In this document: positions 8,911-16,730 of the stretch, in pieces
Layout: each line of letters opens with the position of its first letter
Numbering within the stretch: position 1 is the first letter of the stretch
From: JACVRW01 sp963728155
Lineage (GTDB): Bacteria > Actinomycetota > Thermoleophilia > Solirubrobacterales > Thermoleophilaceae
Reading direction: 5' to 3'
Assembly (NCBI GenBank): GCA_963728155.1
Contig: CAVSJF010000006.1
Coordinates: forward strand, 372,001-436,000
DNA: 64,000 nucleotides
The notes under the pieces: model-generated
Databases searched by the model: none
What the model saw: the letters and a program-made list of their open reading frames with translations, nothing else
Told to the model about the DNA's origin: nothing
Translations under genes and position numbers: made by a program

Positions 8911-10993
8911 CGCCGGCCTCGCTTCGCTTGGACCCCAGGGGCACGACCTTGGCCTGCTCGGAGCGCATCTCACGGCAGACGCGAACCGCCTCGGGGTCCA
9001 CCTCGGGCCAGCGAGCGCCGGGGCGCCCGAGCGCCCAGCCCTGGCCGTAGGCCACTCCCAGGTGAATCAGCACGCGCAGCTCGTCGAGTGTCTCGACCCC
9101 CTCCGCGCAGATCACGGCGTTGGTCGAGCGGGCGAAGTGAACCAGCGATCCGATCAGCGCGATCTTGGCCGGATTGGAGTGGACATCGGCCACCAGCGCG
9201 CGGTCGAGCTTGATGATGTCGGCGCGCATGCTCATCACCTGCTGCAGCCCGGCGTATCCCTCCCCGGCATCGTCGACGGCGATGCGCGCCCCGCGGGCGC
9301 GCAGGGGATCGAGGTGGCGCTGCAGCGCGGCGACGTCGAGCACCCGCTCCTCCTCGGTGATCTCGACGACCACTCCGAGCAGTTCGTCGGGCAGCAGGCG
9401 GTTGACCTCCTGCGAGGCGAGGGCGGAGGGGCTCAGGTTGACCGACAGAAAACAACCCGCCGGGCGCCCGGGCGCATCGATCGCCATACGCACCGCTTCG
9501 GCTTCCAGCGAGGCGCCCAGCCCGAAGCGGTGAGCCTGCGAGAACCACCACGACGGCGGTAGGGCCGGCTTGTCCTCGAAGCGCGCCAGCGCCTCGAAGC
9601 CCACCGCCTCGCCGGTGGTAAGGGACACGATGGGCTGGAACACGGGGGTGAGTGCGTCCGTCCGGCCGATCATCTGCGAGAAGTCCTCGCGCTGCTCCTC
9701 GGTGACCACGAACACGTGCTCGGGGTCATAGCGGCGCGAGCGCCCGCGGCCCGCGTCCTTGGCCCAAGACAGCGCCCCGTCGGCCAGCTGAAGGAGCGCT
9801 CCCGCGTTGCGGGCGTCCTCGGGAAAGCAGGCGATCCCCGCCGAGCAGCGCAACGAGCCGCGCATCGGGGCTGCGGCCTCCACCGCCACGCGGGCGGCCT
9901 CGGCCAGCGCGAGCGCCCGTGATCCGTCGGCGTCGGGCACCACCAGCCCGAACTCGTCACCGCCCACCCGGGCGACCACGCCGATGTCGCGCATCGCCGA
10001 GCGCAGGCTGGCCGCCGCGGCGAAAAGCAGCTCATCACCGAAGGGGTGACCGCGCGAGTCGTTGATGCGCTTGAAGTCGTCGATGTCGATGATCACCACG
10101 GCGAGCGGGCGGCCGTCGCGGCGTGCGTTGGCCAGCTCCCTGCCCAGGACCTCCTGGAAGCGGCGGTGGTTGGCCAGGCCGGTGAGGGGATCGCGGTGGG
10201 CCAGCTCCTCCAGGCGCTGGTTGTTCTCCTCGAGATCGACGGCCATGGCATCGAAGTCACGCGAGAGCTCGCCGAGCTCATCCTTGCGCCGCCAGCCCAG
10301 GCGCGTTCCGAGATCGCCCGCGCCCACGGCCTGAGTGGCCAGGCGCAGCTTGTCCAAGGGACGAAATATGCCGCGCCCCAGCACCACCGCGGTGAAGATC
10401 GTGAACGAGAACAGCAGAAGACCCAACACGAGCGCGACCCGCTCGTTGCGGTCCCCGAGCAATTCGTGGGCGGGACCCAGGTCGTAGCTGGTGGCGAGCG
10501 CCCCCACCACCCGGCCATCGTCCTCGAGTGGCGTGAGCAGCACCTCGGCGTGCCGGTCCTCGTTGCGCACCTCGGCCGACCCTGCCTGGCCCTCGTTCAT
10601 GGCCGTCACGGCCAGATCGCTCTCCATTTCGCCTGCGGGCTGCTGTCCGGCCGAGACGAGAGCGTCGCCGCTGCCCGCTCGGTAGACCGCAACGGAGTCA
10701 AGCTCGGGATGGGAGACGAGGAGCGCACGGATGCGGCTCCTCAACATCTCCTCCGAAGCGAGCATCCCGGGCTCGCGACCGCGGTCGAAGGCCGTCGTGG
10801 CGACCTCGAGGATGTCGCGCGCCGAGTCGCGATACGCGCCGCGCAGCTCATCGCTCGAGCTCTTGCTGGCCACATACGCGCATGCTGCGGCCGCGACCGT
10901 CAATGCGACGCATACCTGAAGGCGGAGGCTACGAAGCGACTGCCTGGAGATCGAGGGGGTCCATCGGCCCACCTGGCTCTCTATCGGCCGCAA
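8903..10993 (-). CDS. Membrane GGDEF-EAL c-di-GMP turnover protein with HAMP domain
   Basis: A 696-residue sensor. It has an N-terminal membrane segment (about 26-45), a periplasmic region of about 140 residues, a second membrane segment (VALVLGLLLFSFTIFTAVVL), a HAMP domain, then GGDEF and EAL. The cyclase site GGDEF is intact but the preceding inhibitory RxxD is not conserved. The EAL phosphodiesterase residues appear present: GFEALARF, NLSPSAL, EITEEE, VDDAGEGYAGL, IKLDRALV, CAEGVET and GQGWALGRP. Both activities are therefore possible, and net direction cannot be predicted. It is the first gene of a two-gene unit with the GAF-GGDEF protein. Confidence 0.92.
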   Translation of the reverse strand: MRPIESQVGRWTPSISRQSLRSLRLQVCVALTVAAAACAYVASKSSSDELRGAYRDSARDILEVATTAFDRGREPGMLASEEMLRSRIRALLVSHPELDSVAVYRAGSGDALVSAGQQPAGEMESDLAVTAMNEGQAGSAEVRNEDRHAEVLLTPLEDDGRVVGALATSYDLGPAHELLGDRNERVALVLGLLLFSFTIFTAVVLGRGIFRPLDKLRLATQAVGAGDLGTRLGWRRKDELGELSRDFDAMAVDLEENNQRLEELAHRDPLTGLANHRRFQEVLGRELANARRDGRPLAVVIIDIDDFKRINDSRGHPFGDELLFAAAASLRSAMRDIGVVARVGGDEFGLVVPDADGSRALALAEAARVAVEAAAPMRGSLRCSAGIACFPEDARNAGALLQLADGALSWAKDAGRGRSRRYDPEHVFVVTEEQREDFSQMIGRTDALTPVFQPIVSLTTGEAVGFEALARFEDKPALPPSWWFSQAHRFGLGASLEAEAVRMAIDAPGRPAGCFLSVNLSPSALASQEVNRLLPDELLGVVVEITEEERVLDVAALQRHLDPLRARGARIAVDDAGEGYAGLQQVMSMRADIIKLDRALVADVHSNPAKIALIGSLVHFARSTNAVICAEGVETLDELRVLIHLGVAYGQGWALGRPGARWPEVDPEAVRVCREMRSEQAKVVPLGSKRSEAGGA

Positions 10994-11038
10994 GTCGCGG
11001 CCTCCTTACCCCAGTCTTTTGGCGCGCTGTCGCTGTGA

Positions 11039-12421
11039 CTAACGCACGGTGCGCACCCTGATCGCATGCGGGTCGGGCGTGCCGCGCACATCGCCCACCC
11101 GGGCCACACCCACGAGCCGACCGCTCTTGCCGCCACGCTTCACATCTATCACGCCTACTCCGGGCGTGGAGCCAAATGCCTCGTGCCCGGACGACGGGTT
11201 CGGACCGCGCAGCGAGGAGAACATGTAGTCCCCATCCGGCGAGAGGTCGAACAGGTCGGGTGCGGGGTCGCTGCTGAGCGGGCCGGCCAGCTCGAATCGG
11301 TTGACCTCGCGGTCGCGGCGCGGATCGACAACCACCACGTCGTTCTTCGTGCGGTCGCCCCACCAGAGATAGCGTCCGTCTTCGGTGAGGGCCACCGCAT
11401 GCGCGTCCACCTGGCCCTCGCCATCGCGGCTGTACACGAGCCTGGCGGCCGGCGTATTGGGCCTGGTGGCGGGCTTGCGGCTGAAGTCGCGGAGCTCGAA
11501 GGAGTAGACGTCGTGGCCCCACGGATCGTCACCGGGAACAGGCGGCACGGTCAAGCCGGCCCCGCTGTTCACGTACATCTTGCCGTCCACCTCCATCTCG
11601 CCGCAGCCGTTGTCGTCGACGTGAGCGCGGTCGTACTCCGCCACTATCCGCATGGGTGTGGTGTTGTGGTCGACCACGAACATGCCGCCACCGCGCAGCG
11701 TCACGAAGGTGAAGCGGCCGTCGCTGGTGGTGCGGGGGCAGATCGGCGCGTTGTCCGGGCGCAGATTCGGGTCCTCGCAGGACTTGCCGCTCGGCGTCAA
11801 GCAGCGCTTGGCCGGCTTGCCCGGCTCGGCCGGAACGTCCTTGAGATCGAGCGTGGCCGACGGCTCGAGGGTGAAGATCTCCCTGCGGTAGTCCGTGCGG
11901 ATGCGCTGGAGCTGCTTGCCGTTCTGGTTGGCGACGATCAGGTGCCGCTGGTCGGGGGTCGGCCAGGCGGCGTGCGCCTGGGTGCCCACGTCGATGCACT
12001 CGACCGGCTCGCGGGTGTTGGCGTCGAGGAAGACCACGTGCCCGCTGGCCACGAAGGCCAGCGCCGCGTGGGTGTTGCCCCCGGGGCCGTCGTTGTCGCC
12101 GCCGTTGAAGACGATCATGTGCGGGCGCACCGGGACCGTTCCGGTCTTCTGCTGACACATCGTGCGCACGGCTCCGCCGAGGTCCACCTTCTGGGGAAGG
12201 GCGCTCGCCGTGTCGCGAGCGAGCTGTGGGCCGTCGAACACGTAGAGCGTTCCTGCGCCGGCGTTGAACTTGTCTTCCTGGTCGACCAGCCACACCTCGT
12301 ACGAGCCTTTGTTGTGGTGACGGTCATTGGTGTGGTGGCCGGTACCGGCACTGGCCACCACGGCAGCAGCCGCGGTGCAGAAAATGGCAACCAGCATCAC
12401 GAGAAGCAAACGGGGCTTCAT
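11039..12421 (-). CDS. Secreted beta-propeller protein of unknown function
   Basis: A 460-residue exported protein. The ATG at 12421 follows an AGGAGG ribosome site and opens a signal peptide (KPRLLLVMLVAIFCTAAAA). The mature part has repeated propeller-blade text such as HLIVANQNGKQLQRI, FTFVTLRGGGMFVVDHN, YLWWGDRTKNDVVVVDP and FDLSPDGDYMFSSL, resembling YncE/LVIVD-type propellers. A His-rich stretch follows the signal peptide and several cysteines are present. No catalytic motif is recognised; surface binding or a scaffold role is possible. Its upstream region is unusually long and structured (12422-12951). Confidence 0.75.
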   Translation of the reverse strand: MKPRLLLVMLVAIFCTAAAAVVASAGTGHHTNDRHHNKGSYEVWLVDQEDKFNAGAGTLYVFDGPQLARDTASALPQKVDLGGAVRTMCQQKTGTVPVRPHMIVFNGGDNDGPGGNTHAALAFVASGHVVFLDANTREPVECIDVGTQAHAAWPTPDQRHLIVANQNGKQLQRIRTDYRREIFTLEPSATLDLKDVPAEPGKPAKRCLTPSGKSCEDPNLRPDNAPICPRTTSDGRFTFVTLRGGGMFVVDHNTTPMRIVAEYDRAHVDDNGCGEMEVDGKMYVNSGAGLTVPPVPGDDPWGHDVYSFELRDFSRKPATRPNTPAARLVYSRDGEGQVDAHAVALTEDGRYLWWGDRTKNDVVVVDPRRDREVNRFELAGPLSSDPAPDLFDLSPDGDYMFSSLRGPNPSSGHEAFGSTPGVGVIDVKRGGKSGRLVGVARVGDVRGTPDPHAIRVRTVR

Positions 12422-12951
12422 CGAATCCTCCTGGGACGGTAAAAATCGGGACGGGTATCCGCCGAAAAATCGGCGCCTCTTACCCGCCCTATTCGGCAGG
12501 TGGAGATCCCGCTCGAACGCCGTCCGGGGGATGGGGGTTCGCTGGAGGTTCAAGCGAGGAAGTTTTCGCGGACGGTGCAGATTCAGCCCAGTCGGGCGCG
12601 GAGGCACCAGCGGCTTTGCTTGGCGCCCGGCGCGGTGCGAGCAGTCGGGTGCCAGGCCCGGCGTTTCCGAACGGCAGCAATAAAGGGTGGTTCGGCCGGG
12701 CGGTTGCCTTTGTCGCGCTCCTGTAACGCGGTTTGGAGGCCAGCTGTCCTGACTTCACCCCCTATACGGGGGTCAAAGCAGGACAGCACCCAATCCCGCG
12801 GCCCCACCGGCCCGCTCGAAGGCCGAGTGTTACCGAACCGCCACAAACGTGACGACCCTGCCGAGCGGCGGCTCACCCAACCCTTATTGCTGCCGTTTAA
12901 GAGGTCGGCCCCAGCACCCGGCAGCTCGCACCGCGCAAGCCGGCCGCAAGC
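12422..12951. other. 530-nt non-coding interval with large inverted repeats
   Basis: I see no convincing gene here; the open frames lack conserved text and ribosome sites. The interval is dominated by self-complementary sequence (see the repeat at 12670-12897). On the minus strand it would form a long leader for the beta-propeller gene starting at 12421, or the trailer of the imuB-DUF6504 unit. Confidence 0.6.
12670..12897. repeat. Self-complementary element: 18-bp outer inverted repeat enclosing nested hairpins
   Basis: The outer arms are AACGGCAGCAATAAAGGGT at 12670-12688 and its complement ACCCTTATTGCTGCCGTT at 12880-12897 (one bulged A). Inside, GGTTCGG (12689-12695) can pair with CCGAACC (12833-12839). 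A long hairpin spans 12744-12786: CTGTCCTG/CAGGACAG, an internal loop, then ACCCCC/GGGGGT around TATAC. Pairing works on either strand. It could be a structured RNA, a MITE-like element or a compound terminator. I recognise no known family and see no obvious target-site duplication. Confidence 0.65.
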
Positions 12952-13155
12952 CTAAGCCCGCTGCAAAAACCAGCCCCCGGCGACCAGGTCGCGAAAGACG
13001 ACGATGTTGCGGCCGTCCACGAGCACGAGCTCGAAGTAGCGCCGGCGCAGGGGCCGGCCGGTCCACCAGCGGTCCTCCACCACCCACTCCTCGCGCACCG
13101 AGTCGACTTCCCGGGCGCCTACGGCCAGCGGCACCCCGCTCTCGTCGGCCTGCAC
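12952..13155 (-). CDS. Small DUF6504-like protein next to ImuB
   Basis: A 67-residue protein with a conserved core (VREEWVVEDRWWTGRPLRRR, then YFELVLVDGRNIVVFRD). This resembles the small DUF6504-type proteins found beside ImuB/DnaE2 genes in actinobacteria; the family name is from memory and is moderately certain. GTG at 13155 is the only start codon after the imuB stop. The reading frame is the same as imuB, and the 15 codons between the imuB TGA and this GTG also read like protein (RRLGEPKPAR), so the protein may really begin further upstream or be joined to ImuB. The function is unknown, presumably linked to lesion bypass. Confidence 0.6.
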   Translation of the reverse strand: MQADESGVPLAVGAREVDSVREEWVVEDRWWTGRPLRRRYFELVLVDGRNIVVFRDLVAGGWFLQRA

Positions 13156-13200
13156 CCGCGCGGGCTTGGGCTCGCCGAGCCGTCGCGAACCGGCGCGGAG

Positions 13201-14461
13201 TCAGGGCGCTTGAGCGTCGGGGAAGGGCGCGAGCACCGCGCGGCGCTCGGGAATGCGCGAGTCCGAGTCGATCTCGAGGATCCTCAGAGCGGCCTCCGAG
13301 CCGGCGGCTTGACGCGCTTGGCGGACGGCCTCGCCCAGGCGGCCGCGCCGGATCGCCGCCGCCTCGTCGAGCAGGCGGCCCTGGTCCTGAGCGGGTGGCC
13401 CGAAGGCCTCCACCTCCAGCGCCAGCGAATCCGCCGGCGCCGGCAGCTCGGCCAGCTTGGGGCCGACCGCGAGCTGGATCCGCCGGGGATCGGCGCTCGC
13501 GTTACGCAGCGTCACGGCGATGCGCCACGTGCCGCCGGCCACGAAGCGCGCCGACACCGAGAGCCCGCGCAGCGCCCGGCCGCGGCGCTCGCGCCGGGCG
13601 AGCACACGCGCCACGAGCAGCTCGAGCGCGCGCTCGAGCTGCTGCCCGGAGGCCGCCTCGGGCAGGTCCAGCCGCTCCACCACCGGCTCGGGGGGCCGTC
13701 GCGGCTCGAGCGCGGAATCGCGCCCACAGGCCAGATCGAGAGCCAGCAGCCCCGGATGCCCGAAGCGCTCGGCGACCACGCGCGCGGAGAGACTCGCCAG
13801 CTCGCCCAGCGTCCGGATCCCGAGCTGCGCGAAGAGCTCGGGAAGGGCCTCGAGCTCGTAACGGGTGCGCAGCAGCGAGACCGGCAGCGGGGTGAGGAAC
13901 CGGCCCAGCTCACGCTCCTCCACGATGTATCGAGCGACGACTTCTCCTCGGCCTGACCTGCAGCGCCGCGGCGTGGGCCGCGAAGCGACACGGAGCCGCT
14001 CCGAAGCGAGCGCCGGGACCCAGCGCCCGGCGGGCGGCCGACAGCACCCCGGCCAGATCGCCGCCGTGGAGGCCGCGCAACCCATCCGACTCGAGATAGG
14101 CCACCCCCGCGCGATCGGACTCGACCTGCGCCCCGATCGCTTCGAGGCGGTCGAGCAGGGTGTTCCAGAGCGAGCGCACCCCCTCGGGATCGGGCGGCAC
14201 GAGCCGCAGGCCCGGACAGCGCGTCATGGCCTCGCCCAGGCGCATTCCCCGCACGACGCCGAAGGCCTCGGCCGGCGCGGACACCTCCCCCACCACCTGC
14301 TCGCGTCCCGCCTCGGGAGCCAGCGCGGCGGGCTCGGCGAGCAGCGCCCGCCGGAAACCCATCGGTGCGCCGGCGGCCGAGCCGCCGGCTTCCGCCCAGC
14401 CCAAAGCGGCGAGGAGCTCGAATCGGGGGTAGAGAACGCATACGATCACTATCGAACGCAT
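13201..14461 (-). CDS. imuB: ImuB, Y-family DNA polymerase-like mutasome subunit (one frameshift)
   Basis: A catalytically inactive Y-family polymerase homologue that bridges DnaE2 to the beta clamp during SOS mutagenesis. The N-terminal part (RSIVIVCVLYPRFELL, then GEVSAPAEAFGVVRGMRLGEAMTRCPGL) and the C-terminal part (LPVSLLR, LGELASLSARVVAERFG, GGTWRIAVTLRNAS) lie in different frames joined near 13950. The Y-family catalytic acidic residues are not conserved, as expected for ImuB. The full length would be about 419 residues. ATG at 14461 follows a GGAGGT ribosome site and lies inside a perfect LexA box. No imuA is next to it; upstream is a tauE-like gene. Confidence 0.85.
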
Positions 14462-14466
14462 GTTCG
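14453..14466. promoter_or_regulatory. LexA (SOS) box at the imuB start
   Basis: CGAACGCATGTTCG matches the actinobacterial LexA consensus CGAAC-RNRY-GTTCG at every position and includes the imuB start codon (ATG read on the minus strand). The dnaE2 box at 1743-1756 has the same placement relative to its gene, which supports both being functional. Confidence 0.87.
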
Positions 14467-14503
14467 CATCACCTCCGGCGGTGTGCAAGCTCGAACCCGA
14501 GCT

Positions 14504-15229
14504 CTATCCCGCCAACCCCGCCGCGATGCTCGCAAGGCCGGTGGCCGCCACCAGCACGAGCACGGCGGTGAAGAAGCGCTCGCGGTCGAGGCGCCGGAAC
14601 GCGAGCAGGCCGAGCGCGTGGCCCACCAGGACGATGGCGAGCAGTGGCAGGATCGTCGCGGCCTCGAGCGCGCCGGCGCCCTCGGCCGCCAGCAGCAGGC
14701 CCAACCCCGCCAGGTTGACGGCGAAGAAGCTCACGGCCAGCGACGCGCGGAACTCCTCGGGCGCAATCCCGCGGGCCTCGAGCCAGATCACCACGGGCGG
14801 CCCGCTCACGCTGACCGAGGTGGTGAGCGCTCCACTCACGAAGCCGGCGAGCCAGCCGCTGCTCGTCGGGATCCGCACCGGCCGCGCGGGGCGCAGCAGC
14901 TGCCACGCGGCGGCGAGCACCACCGCCACGCCCACCGCCACCTGAAGGGTTGCCTTGGATAGCTGGGTGAGCGCGACCAGGCCGACCAGCAGCCCAGGCG
15001 CGGCCGCCACCAATACCGGGACGAGCGCGCGCCAATCCACGTCGCGCGGCTGCCCGTGCTCGAGGAGCACGAGCACGTTGAGCACGAGGCCCAGGAAGAG
15101 GAGAGTCGCGACCGCCTCGACCGGCTCGAGCACCGCGAGCAGCGCGGGACTCAGCACCAGCGCGAAGCCGAAGCCGGTTGCCGACTGCACGAAGGCGCCG
15201 GCGAGGGCCGCGAGCGCCGCGAGAGCCAT
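14504..15229 (-). CDS. TauE/SafE-family sulfite/organosulfur exporter-like membrane protein
   Basis: A 241-residue membrane protein with about eight hydrophobic segments and the family's duplicated pattern: the N-terminal ATGFGFALVLSPALLAVLEP and the C-terminal SGALTTSVSVSGPPVVIWL. The family exports sulfite, sulfoacetate or related anions, but the substrate is not predictable here. The start codon shares one base with the stop of the upstream peptidase gene (TGATG), so the two are translationally coupled, an unexpected partner for an M24 peptidase. Confidence 0.87.
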   Translation of the reverse strand: MALAALAALAGAFVQSATGFGFALVLSPALLAVLEPVEAVATLLFLGLVLNVLVLLEHGQPRDVDWRALVPVLVAAAPGLLVGLVALTQLSKATLQVAVGVAVVLAAAWQLLRPARPVRIPTSSGWLAGFVSGALTTSVSVSGPPVVIWLEARGIAPEEFRASLAVSFFAVNLAGLGLLLAAEGAGALEAATILPLLAIVLVGHALGLLAFRRLDRERFFTAVLVLVAATGLASIAAGLAG

Positions 15230-16290
15230 CAGCCGACCGTCACGAGCTCCTTCGGGGAGGCGGTCAGGCTCTCGCAGCCGTCCTCGGTCACCACGACGAG
15301 GTCCTCGATGCGCACGCCGAAGCGGCCCGGCAGGTACACGCCGGGCTCCACCGTCACGGCGTTGCCCGCCTCCAGCTCACCTTCCGCGGTCCGCGCCAGG
15401 CGCGGGGCCTCGTGCACCTCCAGCCCCACCCCGTGACCGAGACCGTGGCCGAATCGCTCGCCGTGCCCGGCGGCGTCGATGAGATCCCGCGCCACGGAGT
15501 CCACCTCGCGGCACTCGGCGCCGGCGCGCACCGCATCGCGGGCCGCGGCCTGCGCACCGCGCACGAGCTCGTAGATCTCCAGGGCGTCGTCCTCCAGGGG
15601 GCCGGTGGCGAACGTCCGTGTGCAGTCCGAGCAGTAGCCGTCGAGCTGCGCTCCCATGTCGATCACCACCAGGGTGCCGGTGGGAATCTCCGCGTCGCGC
15701 GGCGCCGCGTGCGGGCGCGCGCCGTTGTCGCCCGCGGCCACGATGGCCGGAAACGAGGGCCCTTCGGCACCCGCGTCCTCCATGAAACGGGCCACGTCGA
15801 GAGCCACGGCACGCTCGCTGCGGCCGCGGAGCCCCCGTTCGCGGATGTGTCCGTAGGCGGCGTCGGCGATCTCAGCCGCGCCGCGCATGGCCTCCAGCTC
15901 CGCCGGGTCCTTGACCGCCCGCAGGCGCTCGACGAGGCCGCCGGCGGCCACCAGCTCCACCCCCTCTCCCGCCTTGCCGGCCAGCTTGCCGTGCGTGCGC
16001 ACGCTGACCGTGGCGTCGTCGAACCCGGTCCGGCCGGCCAGGCGCCCGGCGATGCCGGCCAGCATGTCGCGGCCCACCTCCACCTGCTCGAAGCCGTCCA
16101 CCTGCGCCCTGGCCTGCTCGACGTAGCGGAAGTCGGTGAAGAACAGGCGCTCGTCACCGGTGATGAGACACGCGCCGTTGGTGCCGGTGAAGCCGGTGAG
16201 CCAGCGCACGTTGGTCAGATCGCTGACCAGCAGGCAGTCGAGCTCGCGCTCGCCGAGCAGGCCCGCCAGCCGATCGCCGCGGCCGCTCAT
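15229..16290 (-). CDS. pepP: Xaa-Pro aminopeptidase, M24 family
   Basis: A 353-residue cytosolic metallopeptidase that removes N-terminal residues preceding proline. The N-terminal creatinase-like domain (CLLVSDLTNVRWLTGFTGTN) precedes the pita-bread domain. The metal ligands are visible as VIDMGAQLDGYCSDCTRTF (two Asp), GHGLGHGVGLEVHEAP (His) and TVEPGVY plus VRIEDLVVV (two Glu). The ATG is in an ATGA overlap with aroQ, placing it in the shikimate operon, a common arrangement. Length is normal. Confidence 0.92.
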   Translation of the reverse strand: MSGRGDRLAGLLGERELDCLLVSDLTNVRWLTGFTGTNGACLITGDERLFFTDFRYVEQARAQVDGFEQVEVGRDMLAGIAGRLAGRTGFDDATVSVRTHGKLAGKAGEGVELVAAGGLVERLRAVKDPAELEAMRGAAEIADAAYGHIRERGLRGRSERAVALDVARFMEDAGAEGPSFPAIVAAGDNGARPHAAPRDAEIPTGTLVVIDMGAQLDGYCSDCTRTFATGPLEDDALEIYELVRGAQAAARDAVRAGAECREVDSVARDLIDAAGHGERFGHGLGHGVGLEVHEAPRLARTAEGELEAGNAVTVEPGVYLPGRFGVRIEDLVVVTEDGCESLTASPKELVTVG

Positions 16291-16730
16291 GCCTCGATAC
16301 CCGCGCGCAGCAGCTCGAGCGCTTCGCGGTAGCCCTCGGGCCCCTTGCCCTGGACGGTCGCCAGGCACAGGGACTCGATCACCGACAGCCGCCTCCACTC
16401 CTCGCGCTGGTCGACCGCCGAGAGATGCACCTCCACCGCGGGCAGGCCCGCCACCTCGAGGGCGTCGCGGATGGCCCACGAGTAGTGCGTCCACGCCCCC
16501 GGGTTGAGGATCAGGCCGTGGGCGCCCTCGCCCGCGCGGTGCAGGTACTCGCAGTACTCGCCCTCGTGGTTGGTCTGGAAGAAGGCCACTTCGAGCTCGA
16601 GCTCGCGCGCGTAGATCTGAACCCGCACCTCGAGCTCGGTCAAGGTCAACCCGCCGTAGTGCTCGGTCGGGCGGCGTCCGAGCACGTCGAGGTTGACCCC
16701 GTGCAGCACGGAGATCCGGTGTCTCACCAT
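16287..16730 (-). CDS. aroQ: Type II 3-dehydroquinate dehydratase
   Basis: A 147-residue type II dehydroquinase converting 3-dehydroquinate to 3-dehydroshikimate, step three of the shikimate pathway. The sequence shows the N-terminal HGVNLDVLGRRPTEHYGG with the catalytic loop and Tyr, FFQTNHEGE, LNPGAWTHYSWAIRDAL and EVHLSAVDQREEWRRLS. Residues expected for activity are present. The start overlaps the aroKB stop by 7 nt, and the 3' end overlaps pepP (ATGA), so it lies inside a tightly coupled operon. Confidence 0.95.
   Translation of the reverse strand: MVRHRISVLHGVNLDVLGRRPTEHYGGLTLTELEVRVQIYARELELEVAFFQTNHEGEYCEYLHRAGEGAHGLILNPGAWTHYSWAIRDALEVAGLPAVEVHLSAVDQREEWRRLSVIESLCLATVQGKGPEGYREALELLRAGIEA

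Noticed and set aside
12670..12897. Insertion-sequence remnant with terminal inverted repeats
   Set aside because: The arms are 18-19 bp, but there is no transposase text between them and no matching target duplication at the ends; kept as a structured element of unknown origin.
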